Origin: Ruminococcaceae bacterium AM07-15
GTDB lineage: Bacteria > Bacillota > Clostridia > Oscillospirales > Butyricicoccaceae
Direction of reading: 5' to 3'
DNA length: 64,000 nucleotides
NCBI GenBank assembly: GCA_003477405.1
Contig: QUDE01000013.1
Coordinates: 26,396-90,395, forward strand
The notes beneath the pieces are model-generated. The model ran no database searches. It saw only the letters and a list, made by a program, of their open reading frames with translations, and was not told the origin of the DNA. Numbering within the stretch: position 1 is the stretch's first letter; every line of letters begins with the position of its first letter. Positions 1 through 8,231 of this stretch are shown here, piece after piece. Both the position numbers and the translations under genes were made by a program.

Positions 1-1182
1 CCCGAGGGCAGCATGACCCTGCGGGCCAAGATCGACCTGGCTTCGGGCAACTTCAATATGCGTGACCCGGCGCTCTACCGGATCAAGTTCGCCCATCATC
101 ACCGCACCGGGGACGACTGGTGCATCTATCCCATGTACGACTTTGCCCATCCCATCCAGGACGCCCTGGAAGGGGTGACCCACTCTCTGTGCACCCTGGA
201 ATTTGAGGCCCACCGGCCCCTTTACAACTGGGTGATCGACAATGTGTCGGTGCCCCACAAGCCCCGTCAGATCGAGTTTGCCCGTCTGGGTATCGACCAC
301 ACCGTCATGAGCAAGCGGAAGCTGCGGGCTCTGGTGGAAGGGGGCAAGGTGTCCGGCTGGGACGATCCCCGGATGCCCACCCTGTGCGGCCTGCGCCGCC
401 GGGGCTATACCCCGGAATCCATCCGGAATTTCTGCGACCGCATCGGCGTGGCCAAGGTGAACAGCACGGTGGAATATGGTTTCCTGGAGCATTGCCTGCG
501 GGAAGATCTGAACGAAAAAGCCCAGCGGGCCATGGCGGTGCTGCGCCCCATGAAGCTGATCATCACCAACTACCCCGAAGGCCAGAGCGAAACCTTCCCG
601 GTGGAAAACAACCCCAACGACCCGGAAGCCGGCACCCGTGAGGTGACCTTCTCCCGGGAGCTGTATGTGGAGGCCGATGACTTCCTGGAGACCCCGGTGC
701 CCAAGTACAAGCGGCTCTATCCCGGCGGACCGGAGTGCCGCCTGAAGGGGGCCTATCTCATCACCTGCACCGGCTGCGAAAAGGACGAAAACGGCAACAT
801 CACCGCCATCACCGCCACCTATGACCCGGAATCCCGGGGCGGCAACCCTGCCGATGGCCGGAAGGTGAAGGGCGCCACCATCCATTGGGTGGATGCCGCC
901 ACCGCCGTGGATGGAGAGGTGCGTCTGTATGACAACCTGTTCTCCGATCCCTCCCCCGATGCCGCCGACAAGGATTATCTGGAGTGCATGAACCCCAATT
1001 CCCTGGAAGTGCTGAAGGGCTGCAAGCTGGAAGCCTCCCTGGCTTCGGCCAAACCCTCGGAGCGGTTCCAGTTCCTGCGGCTGGGCTATTTCTGCGCCGA
1101 CAGCCGGGACAGCGGCGAGGGCCATCTGGTCTTCAACCGGGCCGTGACCCTGAAAGACAGCTTCGGCAAGGGCAATAAATAA
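1..1182 (+). CDS. glnS: Glutaminyl-tRNA synthetase, C-terminal part (5' end outside window)
   Basis: This is the body and C-terminus of glutaminyl-tRNA synthetase, the cytosolic class I enzyme that charges tRNA-Gln with glutamine. The frame is open from base 1, and the residues before the first ATG (base 13) still align with the GlnRS catalytic core, so that ATG is internal. Visible landmarks are the block [15 protein letters not shown], the segment [19 protein letters not shown], the class I signature as VMSKRK near bases 305-320, WDDPRMPT, and the C-terminal beta-barrel anticodon-binding region ending PVFNR-like ([12 protein letters not shown]). The stop TAA overlaps the next gene's ATG by one base, indicating translational coupling. 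Many Firmicutes lack GlnRS and make Gln-tRNA through GatCAB, so a glnS here probably reflects old horizontal transfer; that is inference from family knowledge. Confidence 0.96.
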   Translation, partial: PEGSMTLRAKIDLASGNFNMRDPALYRIKFAHHHRTGDDWCIYPMYDFAHPIQDALEGVTHSLCTLEFEAHRPLYNWVIDNVSVPHKPRQIEFARLGIDHTVMSKRKLRALVEGGKVSGWDDPRMPTLCGLRRRGYTPESIRNFCDRIGVAKVNSTVEYGFLEHCLREDLNEKAQRAMAVLRPMKLIITNYPEGQSETFPVENNPNDPEAGTREVTFSRELYVEADDFLETPVPKYKRLYPGGPECRLKGAYLITCTGCEKDENGNITAITATYDPESRGGNPADGRKVKGATIHWVDAATAVDGEVRLYDNLFSDPSPDAADKDYLECMNPNSLEVLKGCKLEASLASAKPSERFQFLRLGYFCADSRDSGEGHLVFNRAVTLKDSFGKGNK

Positions 1183-2312
1183 TGGAAAACATCCACTATC
1201 TGGATAACAGTGCCACCACTCAGGTGTTGGAGGAAGCGGCCCAGGCCGCCCTCCACCTGATGCGGCAGGATTACGGCAACCCCTCCGCTCTTCATGCCAT
1301 GGGCAAACAGGCCCGGGAGGCCATGGAGCAGGCCCGGGGGCAGGTGGCCGGGGCGATGGGGTGCAAGGCAGAGCAGGTGATCTTCACCTCCTGCGGCACC
1401 GAGAGCATCAACACCGCCATCCAAAGCGCCGCCCGGAAGGGAAAAGCCTTCGGCCGGCACATCGTCAGCACCCAGATCGAACACAAGGCCACCCTGGATA
1501 CCCTGAAAGCCTTGGAGCAGGAGGGGTTCCAGGTGACCCTGGTGCCGCCGGAAAAGGACGGCACGGTGTCCTGCGACCGGGTGCTGGAAGCGGTGCGGCC
1601 CGATACCATCCTGCTCACCATGATGGAGGTCAACAGCGAAACCGGCTCCATTCTGCCCACCGCAGCGGCCATGGAAAAAGCCAAAGAAAAGGCCCCTCAT
1701 TGCCTGTGCCACATCGACGGGGTGCAGGCCTATTGCAAGCTGCCCATCTCCCTTGTGGGGGTGGACTTTTTGTCGGTGAGCGGTCATAAGATCGGAGCCA
1801 TGAAAGGGGTGGGGGCTCTTTACTGCAAAGATCCCCGCTCCCTGCGTCCCCTGCTCCACGGCGGCGGCCAGGAGGGAAACCGGCGCTCGGGCACCGAGGG
1901 CCTGCCTCAGATCGTCTCCATGGGGGTGGCCAGTGCCCTGCGGGTAGAAAAGCGGGAGGAAAGCCAGCGGCATATGGCGGCTTTGCGCCAAAGCCTGATA
2001 GAAGGGCTTTCGGCCATGCCCTGCCCGGTGCGCATCAATTCTCCCCGGAATGGGGCGGCCCATATTCTGAATATTTCCCCGGAAAAGGGTCGCAGCGAAG
2101 TGCTGCTGCGGGTGCTCTCCGACGAGGGGGTCTATGTGTCCGGGGGATCGGCCTGCGCCCGGGGCAGGCGCAGCCATGTGCTGGAAGCCATGAAGCTGCC
2201 GGCCGCCGCCATTGATGCGGCGCTGCGGGTGAGTTTCTGCCCGGAAAATACACAGGAGGATGTGAAGGCCTTTTTGGCAGGGCTTCAGAAAGCCCTGGGA
2301 TTTTTCCTTTAG
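1182..2312 (+). CDS. Cysteine desulfurase, NifS/IscS family (likely ThiI partner)
   Basis: A 376-residue PLP enzyme that takes sulfur from cysteine as an enzyme-bound persulfide. The N-terminus (YLDNSATTQ) is typical of the family. The PLP lysine lies in SVSGHKIGA (about K203) and the persulfide cysteine in SGGSACARG (about C325), where the short active-site loop resembles the group II/NifZ-type enzymes. It overlaps glnS by one base and thiI starts 18 bases after it. In Bacillus subtilis the nifZ-thiI pair works together, the desulfurase feeding sulfur to ThiI for 4-thiouridine in tRNA, so the same role is inferred here. No iscU or suf genes are adjacent, which argues against a dedicated Fe-S assembly role. 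Confidence 0.93.
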   Translation: MENIHYLDNSATTQVLEEAAQAALHLMRQDYGNPSALHAMGKQAREAMEQARGQVAGAMGCKAEQVIFTSCGTESINTAIQSAARKGKAFGRHIVSTQIEHKATLDTLKALEQEGFQVTLVPPEKDGTVSCDRVLEAVRPDTILLTMMEVNSETGSILPTAAAMEKAKEKAPHCLCHIDGVQAYCKLPISLVGVDFLSVSGHKIGAMKGVGALYCKDPRSLRPLLHGGGQEGNRRSGTEGLPQIVSMGVASALRVEKREESQRHMAALRQSLIEGLSAMPCPVRINSPRNGAAHILNISPEKGRSEVLLRVLSDEGVYVSGGSACARGRRSHVLEAMKLPAAAIDAALRVSFCPENTQEDVKAFLAGLQKALGFFL

Positions 2313-2330
2313 GCCTTCGGGAGAAATACC

Positions 2331-3509
2331 ATGAATCAAGAAGTTTTGCTGCTCAAATGCGGAGAGCTGGTGCTCAAAGGGCTGAACCGGGCCCGGTTTG
2401 AGGACCGGCTCTTGTCCATCGTCCGCCGCCGTCTTTCCCATCTGGGGGAATATGAGGTCTATGCCATCCAGTCCACCCTGTATGTGGAGCCCAAAAACGG
2501 CGCGCCGGTGGAAGAGGCTTTGGAAGTGTGCCGGAAGATCTTCGGCGTGGTAGCCATCTGCCGGGCCATCAGCTGCCCCAAGGACATGGACAGCATCTGC
2601 CAGGCCGCGGTGGAATACCTGAAAGACACCATGGAACACACCCAGACTTTCCGCTGCCAGGCCAAGCGCTCGGACAAGCGCTTTCCCCTCACCTCTCCGG
2701 AGATCGCCCGGCAGGTGGGCGGCGCGCTGCTCTCCGCCTATCCCCGGATGAAGGTGAAGATGGACGGGGCCCAGACCCAGGTGCACATCGAAGTGCGGGA
2801 CAAGGCGGCCTTTGTCTATGCCGACCGCATCCACGGCGCCGGAGGAATGCCCACCGGCACCAATGGCAAGGCCATGCTGCTGCTTTCCGGCGGCATCGAC
2901 AGCCCGGTGGCCGGGTATATGATGGCCAAGCGGGGGCTTTACCTGGAGGGCGTCCACTTTTTCAGCTACCCCTATACCTCGGAAGAGGCCAAGGAAAAGA
3001 CCCTCCATCTGGCCCGGATTCTGGCGTCCTACTGCGGCCCCATCAAGGTCCATGTGGTGCCCTTTACCGAAATCCAGGATCAGATCCGGAAAAACTGCCA
3101 GGAGGATCTGTTCACCGTGCTCATGCGCCGGTTTATGATGCGCATTGCCGAACGGGTGGCCCGGCGTCAGGACTGCGGCGCGCTGGTCACCGGCGAGAGC
3201 CTGGGCCAGGTGGCCAGCCAGACCATGGAGGCCATCGGCGTCACCAACGCCGTGTGTGAGCTGCCGGTGCTGCGTCCGGCCATCGGCATGGACAAAGAGG
3301 AGATCGTCCTCATCGCCCGGCAGATCGGCACCTTTGAGACTTCCATTCTGCCCTATGAGGATTGCTGCACCGTCTTTACGCCCCGCCATCCCCAGACCAA
3401 GCCCAAGCTGCCCAAGGTGCTGGAAGAAGAGGCGAAGCTGGATGTGGAGGGCCTGATCCAGAAGGCCCTGGAAGGTGTGGAACAGGTCGTCTGCAAGGCG
3501 GAAGATTAA
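2331..3509 (+). CDS. thiI: tRNA 4-thiouridine synthetase ThiI
   Basis: A 392-residue cytosolic enzyme that adenylates U8 of tRNA and replaces its oxygen with sulfur. An N-terminal ferredoxin-like plus THUMP region occupies about residues 1-165, followed by the PP-loop ATPase motif LLSGGIDSPVAGYMM near residue 186. The C-terminal rhodanese domain found in the 480-residue enterobacterial protein is absent, the usual Firmicutes form in which the desulfurase passes persulfide sulfur directly. The gene directly follows a cysteine desulfurase gene, which supports that partnership. Start ATG at 2331 follows a GGGAGAAA-type ribosome binding site. Some family members also make the thiazole of thiamine, but no thiamine genes are nearby. 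Confidence 0.95.
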   Translation: MNQEVLLLKCGELVLKGLNRARFEDRLLSIVRRRLSHLGEYEVYAIQSTLYVEPKNGAPVEEALEVCRKIFGVVAICRAISCPKDMDSICQAAVEYLKDTMEHTQTFRCQAKRSDKRFPLTSPEIARQVGGALLSAYPRMKVKMDGAQTQVHIEVRDKAAFVYADRIHGAGGMPTGTNGKAMLLLSGGIDSPVAGYMMAKRGLYLEGVHFFSYPYTSEEAKEKTLHLARILASYCGPIKVHVVPFTEIQDQIRKNCQEDLFTVLMRRFMMRIAERVARRQDCGALVTGESLGQVASQTMEAIGVTNAVCELPVLRPAIGMDKEEIVLIARQIGTFETSILPYEDCCTVFTPRHPQTKPKLPKVLEEEAKLDVEGLIQKALEGVEQVVCKAED

Positions 3510-3553
3510 AAGAAAAAGTATACAGATCGGAATAAAAAAGGGAGGCCATTACT

Positions 3554-4795
3554 GTGAGAACAGAAATTATCGCTGTGGGCACCGAGCTTTTGCTGGGGGA
3601 GATCGTCAACACCGATGCCCCCATGATCGCCCAGGGTCTGGCGGAACTGGGCATCGGGGTCTATTTTCAGACGGTGTGTGGAGACAATCCGGACCGGCTG
3701 AAAAGCGTGCTGGAAGTGGCCAAACAGAGAGCCGATCTGATCATCACCACCGGCGGCCTGGGGCCCACGGCGGACGATCTCACCAAAGAGACCATCGCCG
3801 CCGCCTTCGGCAAGGGCCTTGTGCGGGACGAAGAGTCTATGGCAAGGCTGCGGGAGCACTTCAAAGGCCGCACCATGACCAAAAACAACGAAAAACAGGC
3901 CGATGTGCCCGAAGGGTGCACGGTGTTTCAAAACGACTGGGGCACCGCCCCGGCCTGTGCCTTTGAAGGGGAAGGGTGCCTGGTCATCATGCTCCCCGGT
4001 CCGCCCCGGGAGTGCACCCCCCTCTTCCGGGAAAAGGTGATGCCCTTTTTGGAAAAGCGCCGGGGCGGGGCACTTTGCTCCCGGTATGTGAAGGTGTTCG
4101 GCATGGGAGAATCGGAGATGGCCTCCCGCCTGAGCCGCCAGATGGACACCTGGGAAAACCCCACCGCCGCTCCCTATGCCAAGGAGGGAGAATGTCTGGT
4201 GCGCATCACCGCCATGGGAAAAGACAAGGAGGAAGCCTTTGCCATGACCGAACCCGCCGTCCGGGAAGTGCGGCAGGTGCTGGGGGATGTGGTCTATGGG
4301 GTGGATGTGGACTCTTTGGAGCAGGTGGTGGTGCAGGAAATGACCGCCCGGGGCCTGACCCTGGCCACGGCGGAAAGCTGCACCGGCGGGCTGATGGGCA
4401 AGCGCATCACCGATGTGCCCGGCGCGTCTGCCTGCTATCTGGGGGGCGTTGTGTCCTACCAGAACGAAGTGAAGGAAAATCTGCTGGGGGTGCGCCATGA
4501 GACCCTCGTTACAAAAGGGGCAGTGAGCGAAGACACCGCCTGCCAGATGGCCGAAGGGGTGCGGAAGGCCCTGGGGGCCGATATCGGCATTTCCACCACT
4601 GGTGTGGCCGGCCCTGGGGGAGGTACCCCGGAAAAGCCGGTGGGGCTGATCTATGTGGGCATCAGCACCAAGGACAAGACCTGGGCGGTGCGCATCCTGC
4701 GGCCCCGCCAGAGCCGGGAGAGCCTGCGCCGTCTGGCCTCTTCCACCGCCTTTGATCTGGTGCGCCGCCATCTGGAGGGCCTGGACAATGCATGA
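3554..4795 (+). CDS. cinA: CinA family protein (nicotinamide-nucleotide amidase / pyrophosphatase)
   Basis: A 413-residue two-domain protein of the CinA family. The N-terminal molybdopterin-binding-like (COG1058) half begins TEIIAVGTELLLGEIVNT and contains TTGGLGPTADD. The C-terminal half contains the nicotinamide-mononucleotide deamidase signature ATAESCTGGLMGKRI near residue 275. In other bacteria these domains hydrolyse ADP-ribose-type pyrophosphates and convert NMN to nicotinate mononucleotide, recycling pyridine nucleotides. The start is a GTG at 3554 preceded by GGAGG at 3541. It lies 44 bases after thiI and its last 8 bases overlap the next gene. The two following genes belong to the NUDIX/ADP-ribose pyrophosphatase group, which suggests a small nucleotide-sanitation module within the operon (inference). 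Confidence 0.94.
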   Translation: MRTEIIAVGTELLLGEIVNTDAPMIAQGLAELGIGVYFQTVCGDNPDRLKSVLEVAKQRADLIITTGGLGPTADDLTKETIAAAFGKGLVRDEESMARLREHFKGRTMTKNNEKQADVPEGCTVFQNDWGTAPACAFEGEGCLVIMLPGPPRECTPLFREKVMPFLEKRRGGALCSRYVKVFGMGESEMASRLSRQMDTWENPTAAPYAKEGECLVRITAMGKDKEEAFAMTEPAVREVRQVLGDVVYGVDVDSLEQVVVQEMTARGLTLATAESCTGGLMGKRITDVPGASACYLGGVVSYQNEVKENLLGVRHETLVTKGAVSEDTACQMAEGVRKALGADIGISTTGVAGPGGGTPEKPVGLIYVGISTKDKTWAVRILRPRQSRESLRRLASSTAFDLVRRHLEGLDNA

Positions 4796-5240
4796 GGAAA
4801 AGTGCCTGGAAAAGCACACGGTGTATCAAGGCCCCAGCTTTTCCATCCGCCAGGACCGGGTGGAGCTGGAGGACGGAAGGGAGAGCCGCCGGGAGGTGAT
4901 CTGCCGTCCTGACCGGGTGCTGGCTCTGGTCTATGACGGGGAAAAGCGGGTGCTGGCTGATGAAAAAGGCCATTTGCCCCGCAGGCCCCTGTCTCCAGGG
5001 GAAAGCCCGGAGGATGCCGCAGGGCGGCTGTTTGCTGCCCTGGGCGGGGAAGAACCCCGGTTTTTGGGAGAAGTTATGCCCTCCCCTGCGGTGCTCGGGG
5101 AAAAAGTGCTGGTTTTTGCCGGAAAAGGCAGCGGGCAGGCGCCGGAAGGGCTTCATTGGATGACTGTTTCCCAAGGGATGGCCGGGAATGACCTGTGCAC
5201 CGGGGCGGCCCTGGCTCTTTGGGCCCTGGGGGAGGAATGA
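4788..5240 (+). CDS. Degenerate NUDIX-like protein
   Basis: A 150-residue protein whose fold pattern follows the ADP-ribose pyrophosphatase type of NUDIX protein: an early strand block YQGPSFSIRQDRVELEDG, then a core where the NUDIX box should be (SPGESPEDAAGRLFAALGG, about residues 68-86). The spacing of G and E is kept, but the catalytic REUxEE segment reads GRLFAALGG, so the metal-binding glutamates are gone. It overlaps cinA by 8 bases (ATG at 4788 before the cinA TGA), and the next gene is an intact NUDIX hydrolase. It probably arose by duplication and lost pyrophosphatase activity; a structural or regulatory role is possible. The function is unknown and the family call rests on spacing and context. 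Confidence 0.7.
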   Translation: MHEEKCLEKHTVYQGPSFSIRQDRVELEDGRESRREVICRPDRVLALVYDGEKRVLADEKGHLPRRPLSPGESPEDAAGRLFAALGGEEPRFLGEVMPSPAVLGEKVLVFAGKGSGQAPEGLHWMTVSQGMAGNDLCTGAALALWALGEE

Positions 5241-5242
5241 AG

Positions 5243-5743
5243 ATGGAAAGCAAAGAGAAGGAGCCTTTGTTCCGAGGCGTTCTGGTGGATGTATACCCTA
5301 CCGGGGAAGGAGAAATCTGCCGCCACCGGGGTGCGGTGGCGGTTTTGTGCCAGTATCAGGGCAAGATTCCCCTGGTGCGTCAGTACCGCTATGCCCAGGG
5401 CAAGGAATGTGTGGAGCTTCCTGCGGGAAAGCTGGAAGAGGGAGAAGACCCCAAAGAGTGCGCCCGGCGGGAGCTTTTTGAGGAAACCGGACTTTCTGCC
5501 GGAAAGCTGGAAGAGCTGGGGGTCTATTGTTCCTCCCCCGATGTGCTGGAGGAAAAAATGCACCTTTATTGGGCGGAAGACCTGTCTTTGGGCCAGGCCA
5601 GGCCCGACGAAGGGGAATTTCTGGAGGGGGAGCTGTGGGAGCTTCCCCGGCTGAAAGACGCCCTGAAGCGGGGGGAGATCGGGGATGCCAAGACCCTGTG
5701 CGCCCTGTTTCTGGCCCGGGAAAAGGGGCTTTTGAGCCTGTAA
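5243..5743 (+). CDS. NUDIX hydrolase, ADP-ribose pyrophosphatase type
   Basis: A 166-residue cytosolic NUDIX hydrolase, probably splitting ADP-ribose or a related nucleotide sugar to AMP and a sugar phosphate. The full NUDIX box is present: G-x5-E-x7-REL-x-EE-x-GL is matched by GKLEEGEDPKECARRELF followed by EETGL. The preceding block VRQYRYAQGKECVELPAG is the hallmark of the ADP-ribose pyrophosphatase subgroup. Two ATGs are possible; 5243 is preferred because GGGGAGG sits about 8 bases upstream, whereas 5237 leaves only 2. It follows the degenerate homologue with no gap and precedes walR by 16 bases, so it is likely co-transcribed with the wal genes. Confidence 0.92.
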   Translation: MESKEKEPLFRGVLVDVYPTGEGEICRHRGAVAVLCQYQGKIPLVRQYRYAQGKECVELPAGKLEEGEDPKECARRELFEETGLSAGKLEELGVYCSSPDVLEEKMHLYWAEDLSLGQARPDEGEFLEGELWELPRLKDALKRGEIGDAKTLCALFLAREKGLLSL

Positions 5744-5759
5744 AGAGAAGGAGAGAGCC

Positions 5760-6449
5760 ATGGCAAAAGTGCTGATCGTGGAAGATGAAAAGGCCATTGT
5801 GGACATCATTGCCTTCAACCTGAAACGGGAAGGCTATGAAGTGGAGGAAGCCTATGAGGGAAAAGGGGGACTGGAAAAGGCCCTTTCTCCCCAGGTGGAT
5901 CTGGTGCTTCTGGATGTGATGCTCCCGGGGATGGACGGCTTTGAACTGCTGCGCCGCCTGCGGGAAAAGAGCAATGTGCCCGTCATCATGGTCACCGCCC
6001 GGGAAGAAGAGCGGGACAAGGTGCTGGGGCTGGATACCGGCGCCGACGACTATATCACAAAGCCCTTTTCCATCAAGGAGCTGCTGGCCCGGGTGAAGGC
6101 CAACATCCGCCGCCGCCTGGCCGACCAGCAGGACAGCATGGGAGGCGAAAAGAAAGAAGGCGGCCCCTTCCAGGTGGACACCGAAAAGCGTCTGGCCCGG
6201 AAGAACGGGGAGGCCCTGGAGCTGTCCCAGCGGGAATTTGATATGCTCTGCTATTTTCTGGAATGTGCCGGGCGGGTGGTCACCCGGGAAGAGCTGATGG
6301 AAAAGGTGTGGGGCTTTGAGTATTACGGCGATCTGCGCACGGTGGATGTGGCCATCCGCCGCCTGCGGGAAAAGCTGGAGGACGACCCGGCCGATCCCCG
6401 CTATCTCATCACCCGCCGGGGAGCCGGGTATTATTTCAACAAGGAATAG
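5760..6449 (+). CDS. walR: Response regulator WalR (YycF), OmpR/PhoB type
   Basis: A 229-residue two-domain regulator. The receiver domain starts KVLIVEDEKAIVDII, the phospho-acceptor is Asp52 in LVLLDVMLPGMDG, and the conserved Thr and Lys are in MVTARE and YITKPFS. The C-terminal winged helix carries ELSQREFDMLCYF and a VDVAIRRLREKLE recognition helix region. Identification as WalR rests on the next genes: a HAMP-PAS histidine kinase, then yycH, yycI, yycJ and rlmH, the wal locus order of low-GC Gram-positives. WalR controls cell-wall hydrolase genes and is essential in many relatives. The start ATG has GAGAAGGAGAGA upstream. Confidence 0.95.
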   Translation: MAKVLIVEDEKAIVDIIAFNLKREGYEVEEAYEGKGGLEKALSPQVDLVLLDVMLPGMDGFELLRRLREKSNVPVIMVTAREEERDKVLGLDTGADDYITKPFSIKELLARVKANIRRRLADQQDSMGGEKKEGGPFQVDTEKRLARKNGEALELSQREFDMLCYFLECAGRVVTREELMEKVWGFEYYGDLRTVDVAIRRLREKLEDDPADPRYLITRRGAGYYFNKE

Positions 6450-6461
6450 GCGGAAGGAACC

Positions 6462-8231
6462 ATGCTGAAAAGCCTGCAAATGAAGCTGGTGCTCATATTG
6501 ATGCTGCTGGTGGTGGCGGTGATGGCCGTGGTGGGCGTGTTTCTGGTCAACTCGGTCACTGCCTATAACCGCAGCGATTTTCAGCGCCAGATGGTGGATT
6601 TTTTCGCCCTGCGGGGGCAGGAGCTGGAAAAAGGGCTCAGCGCCTGCAATGGGGATCTGGACCAGATGGAAGAGGTGCTGGAGGCCTATAACGGCGGCCT
6701 GGGGCTGGATGACCATCGGAATTTCTATATTCTGGATGGCAAAACCGGGGAGTTCCTCACCTCGTCGGAAAGCCGGGATGCCACTCCCTTCCGGGAGCTG
6801 ACCCCCAATATGATCACCGCCATGGAGGGGGAAGTGGGGCAGACCATCACCGCCCTGTCCCCCTATTTCGATGTGGCCCTGCCGGTGGATGGAGGCAATT
6901 ATGTGCTGGCCGTGGTGGACGACAAAGGGGAACTGGATGAGCTGACCTGGACCATGTTCACCATTCTGATCCGATCCCTGATGTTCGGTCTGGCGGTGGC
7001 CATTTTGCTCAGCTTCATTCTGGCCCGCACCATCACAAACCCGGTGCAGCGGCTGACCCGCACCGCCCAGCGCATCGCCGCCGGGGACTTTTCCCAGCAG
7101 CCCCAGGCGGAATCGGCGGACGAGATCGGCAACCTGACCCGCACCTTCGGGGAGATGGCCAAGGTGCTGGAAAACACCCTGGCCGAAGTCAACGGGGAGC
7201 GGAACAAGCTGAGCACCCTGTTTACCCACATGGCCGACGGAGTGGTGGCCTTTGACAAAAGCGGCCATATCCTTCATATGAACCCGGCGGCCCAGCAGAT
7301 GCTGGGCATGGAGTTCGGGCCGGAGCTGACCTATACCCAGGTGTTCCCCAATCTGAATGTGGAGGAAAGCGATCTGGGAGAAGGCGGCCAGTACATCGAG
7401 ATCGACTATGCGGCAAACAAGCGCATCCTCAAGATTCTGCTGGCCATGTTCGGCACGGCGGAGGATGAAAACAGCGGCATCATGGCGGTGCTCCACGACA
7501 TCACCGAGCAGAAGAAGCTGGATTCTTCCCGGCGGGAGTTTGTGGCCAATGTGTCCCACGAGCTGCGCACCCCTCTCACCAATGTGAAGGGCTACACTGA
7601 AACCCTTCTGGACGCCGGGGACGAGCTGGACGGGGAGACCCGCCGCAATTTCCTCCAGGTGATCTACAACGAATCTGACCGGATGACCCATATCGTCAAG
7701 GATCTGCTCACCCTGTCCCAGCTGGACTATGGGAAGATGGATATGGAGATGAGCCCCATTCCGGTGAAACTCATTGTGCAGAACATTGCCAGCGCCATGC
7801 TCATCGAGGCCCGGGGACAGGGCCTGACCCTGGAGACCAAGCTGGAAGAACCCCTGCCTTTGATCTTGGCCGACCGGAACCGGATGGAGCAGGTCATTGC
7901 CAACATCGTTTCCAATGCAATTAAGTACAATCGCCCCGGCGGCACGGTCACCCTCAGTGCCTTCTCTCAGGAGGATAAGGTGGTCATCAAGGTGCAGGAC
8001 ACCGGCATCGGCATCCCCCAGGAGGACATCCCCCGGCTCTTCGAACGGTTTTACCGGGTGGACAAGGCCCGTTCCCGGGAACGGGGCGGCACCGGCCTGG
8101 GGCTGGCCATTGCAAAGGAGATCGTGGAGCAGCATCAGGGCACCATTGGGGTGGAAAGCCAGCTGGATGCAGGCACCACCGTCACCATCATTTTGCCGGT
8201 GTGTCCGCCGGACCATGAGGGGCAGCTATGA
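6462..8231 (+). CDS. walK: Sensor histidine kinase WalK (YycG)
   Basis: A 589-residue membrane kinase, partner of WalR. TM1 is at about residues 8-30 (LVLILMLLVVAVMAVVGVFL), an extracytoplasmic sensor region of about 130 residues follows, and TM2 is at about 166-190. A HAMP linker (NPVQRLTRTAQRIAAGDF) follows, then a PAS domain at about 250-350, and the HisKA helix with the phospho-histidine at about H366 in NVSHELRTPLTNVKGY. The ATP-binding lid motifs are NIVSNAIKYN, DTGIGIP and GGTGLGLAIAKEIV. The length and domain order match WalK. Twelve bases separate it from walR, and its 3' end overlaps yycH by four bases (ATGA). Confidence 0.95.
   Translation: MLKSLQMKLVLILMLLVVAVMAVVGVFLVNSVTAYNRSDFQRQMVDFFALRGQELEKGLSACNGDLDQMEEVLEAYNGGLGLDDHRNFYILDGKTGEFLTSSESRDATPFRELTPNMITAMEGEVGQTITALSPYFDVALPVDGGNYVLAVVDDKGELDELTWTMFTILIRSLMFGLAVAILLSFILARTITNPVQRLTRTAQRIAAGDFSQQPQAESADEIGNLTRTFGEMAKVLENTLAEVNGERNKLSTLFTHMADGVVAFDKSGHILHMNPAAQQMLGMEFGPELTYTQVFPNLNVEESDLGEGGQYIEIDYAANKRILKILLAMFGTAEDENSGIMAVLHDITEQKKLDSSRREFVANVSHELRTPLTNVKGYTETLLDAGDELDGETRRNFLQVIYNESDRMTHIVKDLLTLSQLDYGKMDMEMSPIPVKLIVQNIASAMLIEARGQGLTLETKLEEPLPLILADRNRMEQVIANIVSNAIKYNRPGGTVTLSAFSQEDKVVIKVQDTGIGIPQEDIPRLFERFYRVDKARSRERGGTGLGLAIAKEIVEQHQGTIGVESQLDAGTTVTIILPVCPPDHEGQL

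Noticed and set aside
1086..3389. A 767-codon minus-strand open frame across cysteine desulfurase and thiI
   Set aside because: Antisense shadow typical of GC-rich coding DNA, with no recognisable domain.
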